A stretch of DNA of 42,127 bases from Oceanicola sp. 22II-s10i (lineage in GTDB: Bacteria > Pseudomonadota > Alphaproteobacteria > Rhodobacterales > Rhodobacteraceae), in assembly GCF_002210105.1 (NCBI RefSeq), contig NZ_AQQU01000020.1, positions 1 to 42,127 of the forward strand, written 5' to 3'. The position numbers and the translations under genes are program-made. Below the pieces are notes generated by a model, which made no database searches, had not been told where the DNA came from, and saw nothing but the letters and a program-made list of their open reading frames with translations. Positions 1-6,899 of the stretch are shown piece by piece (position 1 is the first letter of the stretch; each line of letters begins with the position of its first letter).

Positions 1-686
1 ACGCCGCTCACGATGCCGTCTTCGCCCGCCACGGTATCAAGGACGCCGCTCACGAGGCCGTCTTCGCCCGCCACGGTGTCGAGGACGCCACCCACGAGGC
101 CGTCTTCACCCGCCACGGTATCAAGCACGCCGCTTACGATGCCGTCTTCGCCCGCCACGGTGTCGAGGACGCCGCTCACGATGCCGTCTTCGCCCGCCAC
201 GGTGTCGAGCAGTCCATTGACCAAACCGTCTTCGCCCGCGACACCCTCAAGCAGACCATCGACGATACCGTCGTCACCAAGCACCGCGTCCACGACGGTG
301 TCGACCGCGCCATTATCGCCCGTCACCGCCCCCAGCAGACCGCCGACGATACCGTCGTCGCCGAGCACCGCATCGGTCAGGTTGCCAACCAGGCCGTCGT
401 CGCCGGTCACCGCGTCGAGGACGGTTTCCAGCACGCCATCTTCGCCCGCGACCGCGTCAAGGAGGCCGTTCACGACACCCTCCTCTCCGAGGACCGCGTC
501 GACGACCCCATCCTCGCCGGCAACGGCGCCGAGCAGTGTGTCCACCACGCCGTCCTCGCCCACGACGTCGTCTAGGAGGCCGTTGACGGCCCCATCCGCT
601 CCGACGACGGCGCCAAGCACGGTGCCAACGACGCCGTCTTCACCCGTCACGCTGTCGAGGACGCCGTCCTCGCCCTTTTCGAGATC
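1..686 (-). repeat. Tandem 42-bp coding repeats
   Basis: Five near-identical 42-bp units fill 1-210, each starting acgcc and encoding the 14-residue unit GVLDTVAGEDGxVx on the minus strand. About ten more diverged units follow to about 686, and at least one is shortened. Near-identity at the window edge and divergence toward the N-terminal side is the pattern expected from recent unit duplication. The total number of units is unknown because the array leaves the window. Confidence 0.85.
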
Positions 687-1292
687 CGGGGCCGTGTCGG
701 TTTCGGCGGCAGTCCCGGTATCCATTTGAGGCGGCGCCTCGGGACTGGCCGGACCGTTGACGAAGACGGCCACCTCGGGCACCGACTGCACGGTTGCCGC
801 CGCGGACGCGCGGGCGATGTCCACCGGCGATGGCTCCGGAGTGTCGCTTTCGGTTGTAAAGGGGAAGGTTCCACCGTCAGGGTCTATGATGACCGGCGCC
901 ACCGTCGCCACGACATGCACATCCGGCATCTCGGTGGCGGCAACACCGGGTGCCTCGTCGGCTGCCCCTATCGCCTCACCCGCTGCGACAGGCTCCGTCG
1001 CGGAAGGCGCTTCCGCCGCCGCTGCATCGGAGGTCTCGCCGGCTCCGGGCCTGACCTCGGGCTTCGGAGAGGCCTCCGCCGAAGCCTCCTGCAACGCGGA
1101 CAGCCCCTCGGCCGTGGCGCTCTGGGCCGCAAGGCCCATGCCGATCGCACCGGCCGCGGCAGTGGTGCCGCCCACCCCGGTCGCGGCCTTCAGCGACTCG
1201 GTTCTGAAATTGCTCGGGAACAGAGAAAGCTCGACGGCATCGACAGATGTCGACCGCCCTGCAGCGCCAGGCTTTTGCTTGCTCGTGGCCAA
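1..1292 (-). CDS. Large acidic 14-residue-repeat protein, N-terminal part (runs off left edge)
   Basis: The minus strand is open from the left edge to about 1307. About 430 codons are visible. The N-terminal ~200 residues are Ala/Pro/Glu-rich and of low complexity; an early stretch rich in Gly and Ala (around GVGGTTAAAGAIGMG) is weakly hydrophobic and not a clear signal peptide. From about base 690 down to the edge the protein becomes tandem 14-residue units of the form G-E/D-D-G-x-V-x-x-x-L-D-x-V-x. An ATG lies at 1307, but a TTG at 1292 has AGGAGAGG 4 bases upstream, so I prefer 1292. The family is not recognised. Regular acidic repeats of this kind suggest a secreted or surface protein (inference). 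The 3' end and any C-terminal export or anchor domain lie outside the window. The opposite-strand Ser/Pro-rich reading frame is a shadow of these repeats. Confidence 0.75.
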   Translation of the reverse strand, partial: MATSKQKPGAAGRSTSVDAVELSLFPSNFRTESLKAATGVGGTTAAAGAIGMGLAAQSATAEGLSALQEASAEASPKPEVRPGAGETSDAAAAEAPSATEPVAAGEAIGAADEAPGVAATEMPDVHVVATVAPVIIDPDGGTFPFTTESDTPEPSPVDIARASAAATVQSVPEVAVFVNGPASPEAPPQMDTGTAAETDTAPDLEKGEDGVLDSVTGEDGVVGTVLGAVVGADGAVNGLLDDVVGEDGVVDTLLGAVAGEDGVVDAVLGEEGVVNGLLDAVAGEDGVLETVLDAVTGDDGLVGNLTDAVLGDDGIVGGLLGAVTGDNGAVDTVVDAVLGDDGIVDGLLEGVAGEDGLVNGLLDTVAGEDGIVSGVLDTVAGEDGIVSGVLDTVAGEDGLVGGVLDTVAGEDGLVSGVLDTVAGEDGIVSG

Positions 1293-1307
1293 CTGGCCTC
1301 TCCTCAT

Positions 1308-2125
1308 TTCACCGGCAGATGTCTTGGCACAGCGGGGGCATACCACGAAAGGATGTTCGACGCTTGCCGGATTCTGTCTTTAGAATGTAGTGGACCTTTA
1401 GCACGTAGTAAACTGAAGACTTCGAAAAGTCTATATCCTAAAGTATGTCTTCCGGGACGCCCCGACGGCACCCTCATGCAAACCGTGTCGACGAAAACGC
1501 CTTGCCTCGCGAGGCGGCCATGCGGGTCTGATCGATGGCTTGGGAACAGATCACCGCCCTCGCCTGCGTGGCGCGCTGGATCAAATCCAACGGAACTGCC
1601 CTGAGACCCGACTCTCCTCCGAATTGGCGGAGAGCCCGCAGGTTGTTCCCGCACACATCGGCCACGTGGCCACAGGACCGCTCAGCGGCGCGATGGAAGG
1701 TCATGGGACGCCCCTGCCCCTAGAGGCGGAGGCAGATCACCACGGCCTCCGACAGCTTCACCGTGGCTTGCTGAAGCGTAGCACCTGCCACCTGGACCGA
1801 GGCAATATCGGCGTTCTGCGCAAGGCGAAGCACGTGCTTCCCCTGCAGCTCGTTGTCCTTGAGCCTGAGGTGGGACCAGTACTCATCAAGCTGCTCTGCG
1901 GCTCTGGTTGCCCTTGTCGCAGCCACCGCAACAGATCGCGTACGCAATGAGTATGCGATTTTCCGGGACGTTTAATAATGCACCAGGTCGTTCGGGACGC
2001 ACCTCGCAAAGTAGTGGCCGCCGTCTTTCACGAAGGTGTGGGCCGCTGTTTTGTACTCGGCCATGTTCTACGCCCGCTCCATCCAGAGATAAAGCTGAGG
2101 CAAGCCAATGAATTAGCATGGGGAG
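1308..2125. other. Region without a confident gene
   Basis: About 820 bases separate the repeat-protein gene from the first tRNA-like fragment. Two short minus-strand frames (1474-1704 and 1720-1947) are the most protein-like. Neither has a convincing ribosome binding site, and the second would need a TTG start. Competing plus-strand frames of similar length overlap them. I see no domain I recognise. The promoter of the repeat-protein gene should lie near 1310-1450, where the DNA is more AT-rich. Confidence 0.4.
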
Positions 2126-2171
2126 TGGTGTCAGAGTCGGAATCGAACCACCGACACGAGGATTTTCAAGG
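2126..2171 (-). repeat. Degenerate tRNA-Phe 3' fragment (att-like remnant)
   Basis: Read on the minus strand, this begins at a TTGAAAA anticodon-loop segment (GAA anticodon, Phe). It continues through a variable loop, the T-arm TTCGATT and a CCA end, as in the 3' half of an alphaproteobacterial tRNA-Phe. The 5' half is absent. The T-stem has a mismatch (GGTGG against CCGAC) and the acceptor strand is altered, so it cannot be a working tRNA. Such 3' fragments are typical products of integration at tRNA genes. A second copy of the 3' end lies at 2977-3000. Confidence 0.6.
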
Positions 2172-2365
2172 AGGATTCATTCCATTGATATTACTCAATA
2201 ATCTGAGCCAACCGATAGACTTGTGAATAAAATATTCTCGTGGCCATCCCAAAATATACCCCCAATTTCATAAACTTATGATTTCAACAGGTTAGGTGGT
2301 GAAAAACGAGACTGACCTGAGACTACGTGGTGCTATAGCCCGTTATTCAATAGCTAATTCTATTT

Positions 2366-2596
2366 ATGCCAAACGAACCAACATACGGCAAAAAAGCCGT
2401 TGATCTATCATTCAACCCATCAGGCGATGATGAGGTGACAAACATCAAGAAATTGTATGCCAAAATTATCGACCGCTGTGCCAAACTTCGTGAGCAATCC
2501 GGTCCTGGTGAGAAGCGTCGCCTTCTTTCTGTTGCCATCACCGAGGCGCAAACCGCTCAGATGTGGGCAGTGACAGGGGTCACTTGGAACGACTAA
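2366..2596 (+). CDS. Small phage-type protein resembling the Acb2/Tad1 cyclic-nucleotide sponge family
   Basis: 76 residues. The C-terminal half has the pattern R-x-x-S-x-A-I-T-x-x-x-x-A-x-M-W-A-V-x-x-x-T-W, which I recognise from small phage proteins annotated as Acb2/Tad1-domain hairpins. Members of that group bind cyclic nucleotide signals made by CBASS or Thoeris defence. The middle (about residues 24-45) is a predicted helix (KKLYAKIIDRCAKLR). There is no clear ribosome binding site before the ATG. The surrounding DNA is AT-richer than the rest of the window, and a rho-independent terminator follows at 2671-2696. The position between two tRNA-Phe 3' fragments and next to an integrase fits a prophage or island remnant. 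Family membership is from memory of the motif; the function is inferred. Confidence 0.55.
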   Translation: MPNEPTYGKKAVDLSFNPSGDDEVTNIKKLYAKIIDRCAKLREQSGPGEKRRLLSVAITEAQTAQMWAVTGVTWND

Positions 2597-2670
2597 GCTT
2601 ATTTTGACCAGGGCTTGAACCCAGTCTCGAATTGGCGTATTTTGATCCTTGAGGACGTGTGTCCAGATGA

Positions 2671-2696
2671 AGCCCTGCTATGGCGGGGCTTTTTCG
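2671..2696 (+). terminator. Rho-independent terminator after the Acb2-like gene
   Basis: An eight-pair stem (AGCCCTGC with GCGGGGCT, one G-T pair) closes the loop TATG and is followed by TTTTCGTTT on the plus strand. It lies 74 bases after the stop of the 76-residue gene and fits as its terminator. Confidence 0.75.
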
Positions 2697-2735
2697 TTTC
2701 CGACCACCCTCGTCCATCAACCAATGTGAGATGCG

Positions 2736-2825
2736 ATGCTGGAAGCCCTGCTAGTGCTTCTGCTCAAGGTTCTGTGGGATGTGGTCTGGTACCTCATCCG
2801 GCGGAAGCTTGACCGGAAGGACTAA
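2736..2825 (+). CDS. 29-residue single-pass membrane micropeptide
   Basis: A short frame with an Ile/Leu/Val/Trp-rich segment (about residues 4-21, LLVLLLKVLWDVVWYLI) followed by a strongly basic tail (RRKLDRKD). That is the layout of a one-pass inner-membrane peptide with the C-terminus in the cytoplasm. A weak GTGAG lies about 6 bases before the ATG. It sits directly between the terminator and the second att-like repeat, in the phage-like segment. No family is recognised. Toxin-like and holin-like roles are possible but not shown. The regular hydrophobic-then-basic pattern is the main argument that it is real. Confidence 0.4.
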   Translation: MLEALLVLLLKVLWDVVWYLIRRKLDRKD

Positions 2826-2912
2826 TCTGATCCTGCGCTGACCCCACAAAGCGCGTGATTTATTGGCAACGGATTTTAGTGGGCGGGAGAAGTGTGTCTG
2901 CCGAAAATGGTC

Positions 2913-2947
2913 GAGACCAACCCGAGACTAAACGTCTCTGAGACTAA
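2913..2947 (+). repeat. Repeated GAGAC(C/T)AA motifs beside the att-like site
   Basis: GAGACCAA (2913-2920), GAGACTAA (2924-2931) and GAGACTAA (2940-2947) lie within 35 bases, with the perfect palindrome GTCTCTGAGAC at 2934-2944. Related GAGACT copies occur at 2308-2313 and 2319-2325. Clustered short repeats between an att site and an integrase gene often act as arm-type recombinase or excisionase sites. That role is inferred here. Confidence 0.4.
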
Positions 2948-2976
2948 CCAACCAACCTCTAAGTCCTTGATTTTTA

Positions 2977-3000
2977 TGGTGCCCGGGGGCGGAATCGAAC
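2977..3000 (-). repeat. tRNA-Phe 3'-end copy (candidate att site)
   Basis: Minus strand: the last 24 bases of a tRNA-Phe (T-loop TTCGATT, CCGCC stem strand, CCCGGGC acceptor strand, ACCA). They are well conserved, but nothing of the tRNA exists beyond the T-loop. This is the usual form of an integration-site copy. It lies 160 bases before the integrase start, as expected for the integrase end of an integrated element. The tRNA sequence is compared with typical alphaproteobacterial tRNA-Phe from memory. Confidence 0.65.
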
Positions 3001-3160
3001 TCGTCACGATTTCTCTTATTTTATTGATCAACCATGGACGGCACGGACGCCTTGCTGTAGCAAAAACTGTAGCATATTCCGCAGCAAATCGTGTGACGCT
3101 TCCTGAACGGCATGACGCGGCCTGGGATGACGTTGATCGACCAATGAGGAACCGACACAG

Positions 3161-4501
3161 ATGGACGGGCTGTTCCCAAGAGGGAAGAAAAGAAGGTATA
3201 CAGCAAGGCTTCAAGTGCCGACGCAATTTCTGAACATCGTGGGCAGGAAGGAAATTTGGCAGGCCACTGGGACGGCGGATTACGAGGAAGCTGTCGAGTT
3301 CCGTGTCAAATGGAAACGACAGATGCTGGCTCAATGGAACGCGGCGCTCGCAGGACAGCAGCCTCTTACCGCCAAGTCCAGATATCAGATTGCGGCAGAG
3401 CTGGCCGCCTCTCGCGGGCAGGAGTATCGAACTGCTGACGACGTCTCGGAAATGGCGATCGAGAAGCTACTTGGTCGAGTGGAATTGCTGAAAGCAAATA
3501 AAGATAGTCCGGATAGCGATGCTGCGCAGGCCATACTTGGCGGCGTTGCGATACCAAAAATGACACTCATGGAAGTCGCGGAAAGCATGCCGGAACGCTA
3601 TCCCGAGGACTGGAAGACCAAGACCGAAAGAGGGAAAAAGGTCTGGGAACGCCGTTGGCTGCGGCCGGCTGAAAAGTTCGTCGCGTTGATCGGAAATGAT
3701 CCCGAATTCACGCAGATCGAAAGAAAGCAGGCTGTCGCTTTTCGAGATGCCCTGAAAGACCGCGTAATTGACGAAGACTACAAAGCAGAATCCGCCATGA
3801 CTGAGCTTCAGAACCTCAATGGTCTGTGGAAGCGACATCATGTGGCTCTGGGAGTAGACATCGAAGACGTGCCACCATCGCCTTGGCGCAACCTTTCAAC
3901 ACCTCTCAGCAAACTCGCCGAAGGAGACGGACAGAAGCTCGAAATCCCAATGCAAAACCTCATGAAGATCATTGCTCCAGGAGCCCTGTCAGCGATGAAC
4001 GAAGAAGCGCGCGACTTGATTTATGTGCTCATCGAGACAGGCGCGCGCCAAGCCGAAGTAACTGACCTGCCCCCCGGCTCGATCCATCTTGAGCACGAGA
4101 TCCCTCATATTGAGATCAAGAAGGAAACTGGTGAATTTTCTCGAACCATCAAGAACAAAGCGTCCAAACGCCGAATACCACTGGTTGGGATTGGGCTTGA
4201 GGCTTTGCGACGCCATCCTCAGGGGTTCCCTCGATATCGGGGCAAGGGAACATTCTCTGCCGCCGCCAATGCTTTCTTACATGAGAATAAGCTGTTACCT
4301 GAAGACATCACCATCGGCGGGACGCGGCACTCTTATGAGAGCCGCATGGTAGATGCTCACTTCAGCAATGAAGATCGTGCAGCTATGATGGGTCATTCGA
4401 TCAAGAGGGTCAGAGGAAGAGAAGTCTACGGCAACCCTCTTTCGCTCGCTGAAAAGCTGTCAATCGCCGAGGCAATTAAGCTTATCCCTGCTTTGACATG
4501 A
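3161..4501 (+). CDS. Tyrosine recombinase / phage-type integrase
   Basis: 446 residues. The N-terminal region (about 1-230) is arm-type and core DNA binding. The C-terminal catalytic domain shows the first Arg in IETGARQAE (about residue 294), then TRHSYESR (Arg-His box, about 386-393), MMGHS (His of box II) and the Tyr nucleophile in EVYGN (about 422). It should catalyse integration and excision at the tRNA-Phe-type site at 2977-3000, just upstream and in the usual orientation. GAGGA lies 11 bases before the chosen ATG; a longer upstream frame is a shadow. All catalytic residues appear present. The 3' end overlaps the convergent small gene at 4482-4694. Confidence 0.92.
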   Translation: MDGLFPRGKKRRYTARLQVPTQFLNIVGRKEIWQATGTADYEEAVEFRVKWKRQMLAQWNAALAGQQPLTAKSRYQIAAELAASRGQEYRTADDVSEMAIEKLLGRVELLKANKDSPDSDAAQAILGGVAIPKMTLMEVAESMPERYPEDWKTKTERGKKVWERRWLRPAEKFVALIGNDPEFTQIERKQAVAFRDALKDRVIDEDYKAESAMTELQNLNGLWKRHHVALGVDIEDVPPSPWRNLSTPLSKLAEGDGQKLEIPMQNLMKIIAPGALSAMNEEARDLIYVLIETGARQAEVTDLPPGSIHLEHEIPHIEIKKETGEFSRTIKNKASKRRIPLVGIGLEALRRHPQGFPRYRGKGTFSAAANAFLHENKLLPEDITIGGTRHSYESRMVDAHFSNEDRAAMMGHSIKRVRGREVYGNPLSLAEKLSIAEAIKLIPALT

Positions 4502-4694
4502 CCAGACGCTTGGCACGTTCTATCGCTGTTTCCTTGGCCTCTAAAGCAGCAAGTTCCGCTTCCAGTCTGACAAAAATCGGGAGGTAAACCTCGCCGTCGG
4601 TCCGCTCCGCCACCATTTCCGCAACATATGCCTGTGCGCTGACGATCCTTGCCCGCAACGCTTCCCGCCCAACGTCAGACCCCAAGTAAGCCAT
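4482..4694 (-). CDS. Small helical protein of unknown function
   Basis: 70 residues, largely helical. A central stretch with IFVRLEAELAALEAKETAIERAKRL forms heptads that suggest a short coiled coil. The tail overlaps the integrase 3' end by 20 bases in convergent orientation. No Shine-Dalgarno precedes the ATG, but a perfect inverted repeat (4706-4725) lies 11 bases upstream and could be its operator. I do not recognise a family. Codon use and amino-acid composition look genuine, and a role in the mobile element (for example as a regulator) is only a guess from position. Confidence 0.55.
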   Translation of the reverse strand: MAYLGSDVGREALRARIVSAQAYVAEMVAERTDGEVYLPIFVRLEAELAALEAKETAIERAKRLVMSKQG

Positions 4695-4705
4695 TGTTAT
4701 TATTA

Positions 4706-4725
4706 GACCTCATCCAAGTGAGGTC
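4706..4725 (-). promoter_or_regulatory. Inverted repeat GACCTCA-N6-TGAGGTC
   Basis: A perfect 7-bp inverted repeat with a 6-base spacer, set in AT-rich DNA directly upstream of the 70-residue gene. It could be a dimeric repressor operator or a hairpin in the 5' leader. There is no T-tract, so it is unlikely to be a terminator. Confidence 0.4.
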
Positions 4726-5101
4726 AGAACATTCTGTCGATCGAAATTTCGGCAAAAATATCGTGACAAAAGTTTCAATTGTGAAATATTTCGTGAAGAC
4801 AGGGGGCGTTAGCACCCCCTTTCAATGCGCCATCGGAGCAAGGCGGCTATCACCCACAGGCGCCGGACACGACGGCCACTCACCGAGCTATCAAGACGGC
4901 AGTTTAGTTAATACTGCGGTTTGGTTCCTGCGAGGTCTAAACCGGTGGGGACAGTGCTGCGGTCACTCTATTTCTAATCGCTCGTCTGCCTCCCTGACCG
5001 GTCCTCCCGCACAGCTGCTCATCATGGCCTACCTGCGTCAAATTTAGCCAAGAAGGCTTCCACGAAACACAGGGCTAATCAACTTCAGGGGATACGGCAC
5101 T
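4726..5101. other. Intergenic region between the accessory segment and nnrS
   Basis: No gene is supported here. A GC-rich stem-loop (AGGGGG with CCCCCT, 4801-4820) is followed only by TTTC and is a weak terminator candidate at best. This stretch separates the integrase segment from the 3' end of nnrS. Confidence 0.4.
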
Positions 5102-6292
5102 TTAGACCTTTGAAACGGCCTTCCCCGCGACTTTGGGACCAAGGAGCCAGGGCGCCACACGCCAAAGGTAGACACCAAAGGCCAGCGTCCAGAGGACAGC
5201 GGATAGACCGACGCCATCGAGACTGCCAAACGACACATCCTGGCCAGCCACGCGCGCCAAGGTGGCAGCACAGATCAGGGCGAATGCGCTCGTGAGCCAA
5301 GGTCCGGCAACCAGCGGCCGACCTGTATGACCCATCGTTGCCCGCATCATCACCGCCAGCGTCATCCCGGCGACGGCTCCGATGCCCAGCACATGGGCGC
5401 TGACGGCCGGCCCCACGATACCTGCCGCTCCGGCTCCGATGGACGCAAAACCCAACGGCACCATCAGGTATGCGACATGGAGCATCAGAAGAAGCGGCGA
5501 CCGCCAGGTGGCCAGTCCCCGCCAGCGCAGCAGCCGCATCAGATGCAACAAAGCTGCGGCGCCGCCGAAAAGAACGCTCACCGCATGAACTGGCGCGATC
5601 GCCCAACTGACAAGTGCGGCGGCACCGATCAGGATGCAGACACCGTCGAAACGGTTGAACGCAACCGGCATCCGCTCCGACCTGCGTTGGGCAAGCCAGT
5701 TCCGCGTGAAACTCGGCACGATGCGCCCCCCGATCAGCATGATCAGGAAGATCAGCAGGGCGATCCCAAGCCGTCGGCCGATATCGGACACGCCCTGGGT
5801 CAACGCCTCGACGTGAAACAGGATATTTGCCCCCCACAGCAGGGACACCGGGACAAGCACCTTGAGGTTCTTCCAATTGCGACCGGCGACGATTTCCCGT
5901 GCGATCATCGCGGCGACGGCCAGCAGGAACATCTGGTCGATGATGGCAGCCCCGACCGGACCGACCGGTAACAGCCCCGCGACACCGGCCCGTCCCGCCA
6001 GCCACAGTGCCAACAGCACCGCCAATGGCCAGCCGCGTGTCGGCATCCGCCCGGTCCAGTTGGGCACGGCCGTGAACAGAAACCCGGCGACCACGGCGGC
6101 ACCATATCCGAAGATCATTTCGTGGATGTGCCAGTCGGTCGGTGCGAGGTGGCCGCTGATACTGATCTCTCCGCGCCAGATCAGCCACCACATCGGGATC
6201 ACCGCGACGGCAAAGAGCCCCGCAAAAAGAAAGAAAGGACGAAAGCCATAGCTGAAGAGTGCCGGACCTTGATAAATTTCGCGCGTTTTCAT
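5102..6292 (-). CDS. nnrS: NnrS family heme-copper membrane protein
   Basis: 396 residues with about twelve hydrophobic helices. The N-terminal YGFRPFFLFAG segment and the His-rich DWHIHEMIFGYG are characteristic of NnrS. NnrS is an inner-membrane protein that helps cells cope with nitric oxide during denitrification. I chose the ATG at 6292 because AGGGGT lies 8 bases upstream; a longer frame from 6334 adds 14 residues without a better site. The gene lies 76 bases after the pseudoazurin gene in the same direction and is probably co-transcribed from the promoter with the Fnr/NnrR-type box at 6870-6883. Confidence 0.93.
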   Translation of the reverse strand: MKTREIYQGPALFSYGFRPFFLFAGLFAVAVIPMWWLIWRGEISISGHLAPTDWHIHEMIFGYGAAVVAGFLFTAVPNWTGRMPTRGWPLAVLLALWLAGRAGVAGLLPVGPVGAAIIDQMFLLAVAAMIAREIVAGRNWKNLKVLVPVSLLWGANILFHVEALTQGVSDIGRRLGIALLIFLIMLIGGRIVPSFTRNWLAQRRSERMPVAFNRFDGVCILIGAAALVSWAIAPVHAVSVLFGGAAALLHLMRLLRWRGLATWRSPLLLMLHVAYLMVPLGFASIGAGAAGIVGPAVSAHVLGIGAVAGMTLAVMMRATMGHTGRPLVAGPWLTSAFALICAATLARVAGQDVSFGSLDGVGLSAVLWTLAFGVYLWRVAPWLLGPKVAGKAVSKV

Positions 6293-6368
6293 TGATCTTA
6301 CCCCTGGAAAGCAATCGGGCGGCACCACTGGCACCGCCCGGATCGGTCATCAGACGCGGGACGCTGCG

Positions 6369-6797
6369 TCATTCGACCTGAGCGATCAGATCGGCCATGC
6401 GGCCCTTCGCTTTGCCCTTCTGCTTTACGGCCTCGGCCGCTTCGAGATTGACCGCGTCGCCCACCTGGATCAGCGCGACCATCCCCATGGCATAGTGCGG
6501 CGTGCACTTGACGCCATAGACGCCCTCAGCTTCGACGGTCAGGTCGAATTCCTCGTTGAACTTGGTCTTGAAGCCCTCGACCCCATCGGGAAGCATGCCC
6601 TCGATATTCTCTACGTTGTGGCCCTTGTCGGTCGGAATAAACTTCACCACGTCGCCGGGTTGGGCCTTAACGAAGGCAGGCTCAAAGACCATGGCACCGG
6701 CTTCGCCCTTGTTCTGCATGTGCACCTCGAAGGTCTCGGCCCCGGCAGCACCGGCGGCAAGGGCAAGCGCGGCGGTCATCATCAGTTTCGTCAGCAT
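6369..6797 (-). CDS. Pseudoazurin (blue copper electron carrier)
   Basis: 142 residues with a Sec signal peptide ([20 protein letters not shown], cleaved before ETFEVH). The cupredoxin fold carries the type 1 copper ligands His in KGHNVEN and Cys-His-Met in [10 protein letters not shown]. Pseudoazurin is a periplasmic one-electron carrier known to donate to NirK and NosZ, both encoded later in this window. The ATG at 6797 follows AAAGGATG with 5 bases spacing, so an 11-residue upstream extension is unlikely. A TTG-N8-CAA box lies 72 bases upstream. It is transcribed divergently from the Crp/Fnr regulator and leads the nnrS operon. Confidence 0.95.
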   Translation of the reverse strand: MLTKLMMTAALALAAGAAGAETFEVHMQNKGEAGAMVFEPAFVKAQPGDVVKFIPTDKGHNVENIEGMLPDGVEGFKTKFNEEFDLTVEAEGVYGVKCTPHYAMGMVALIQVGDAVNLEAAEAVKQKGKAKGRMADLIAQVE

Positions 6798-6856
6798 CGG
6801 AACATCCTTTCGTATCTTGTCCGGTTGCATTCTCTGGCCGCGTTATGCGTTAAGGT

Positions 6857-6883
6857 GAGCAACCGAACGTTGCTCTGAAACAA
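6857..6883. promoter_or_regulatory. Fnr/NnrR-type box with overlapping inverted repeat, pseudoazurin/regulator intergenic
   Basis: TTGCTCTGAAACAA (6870-6883) fits TTG-N8-CAA. It overlaps a second symmetric element, GAGCAA-N7-TTGCTC (6857-6875). The box is 72 bases before the pseudoazurin start, where it could activate, but only 16 bases before the regulator's GTG, where binding would more likely repress. This would give autoregulation of the regulator (inference). Confidence 0.6.
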
Positions 6884-6899
6884 ACTCCGGACACGAAAC

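Noticed and set aside
1..686. CRISPR array
   Set aside because: The repeats are contiguous 42-bp coding units without unique spacers, and they stay in one open frame.
13..729. Plus-strand Ser/Pro/Thr-rich repetitive frame
   Set aside because: It is the antisense of the minus-strand 14-residue-repeat gene; its periodicity simply mirrors the 42-bp repeats and it has no ribosome binding site.
1474..1947. Two short minus-strand frames as genes
   Set aside because: No ribosome binding site, one needs a TTG start, no known motif, and equally long competing frames overlap on the other strand.
2126..2171. Functional tRNA-Phe gene
   Set aside because: Only the 3' half is present, the T-stem is mismatched and the acceptor strand is altered.
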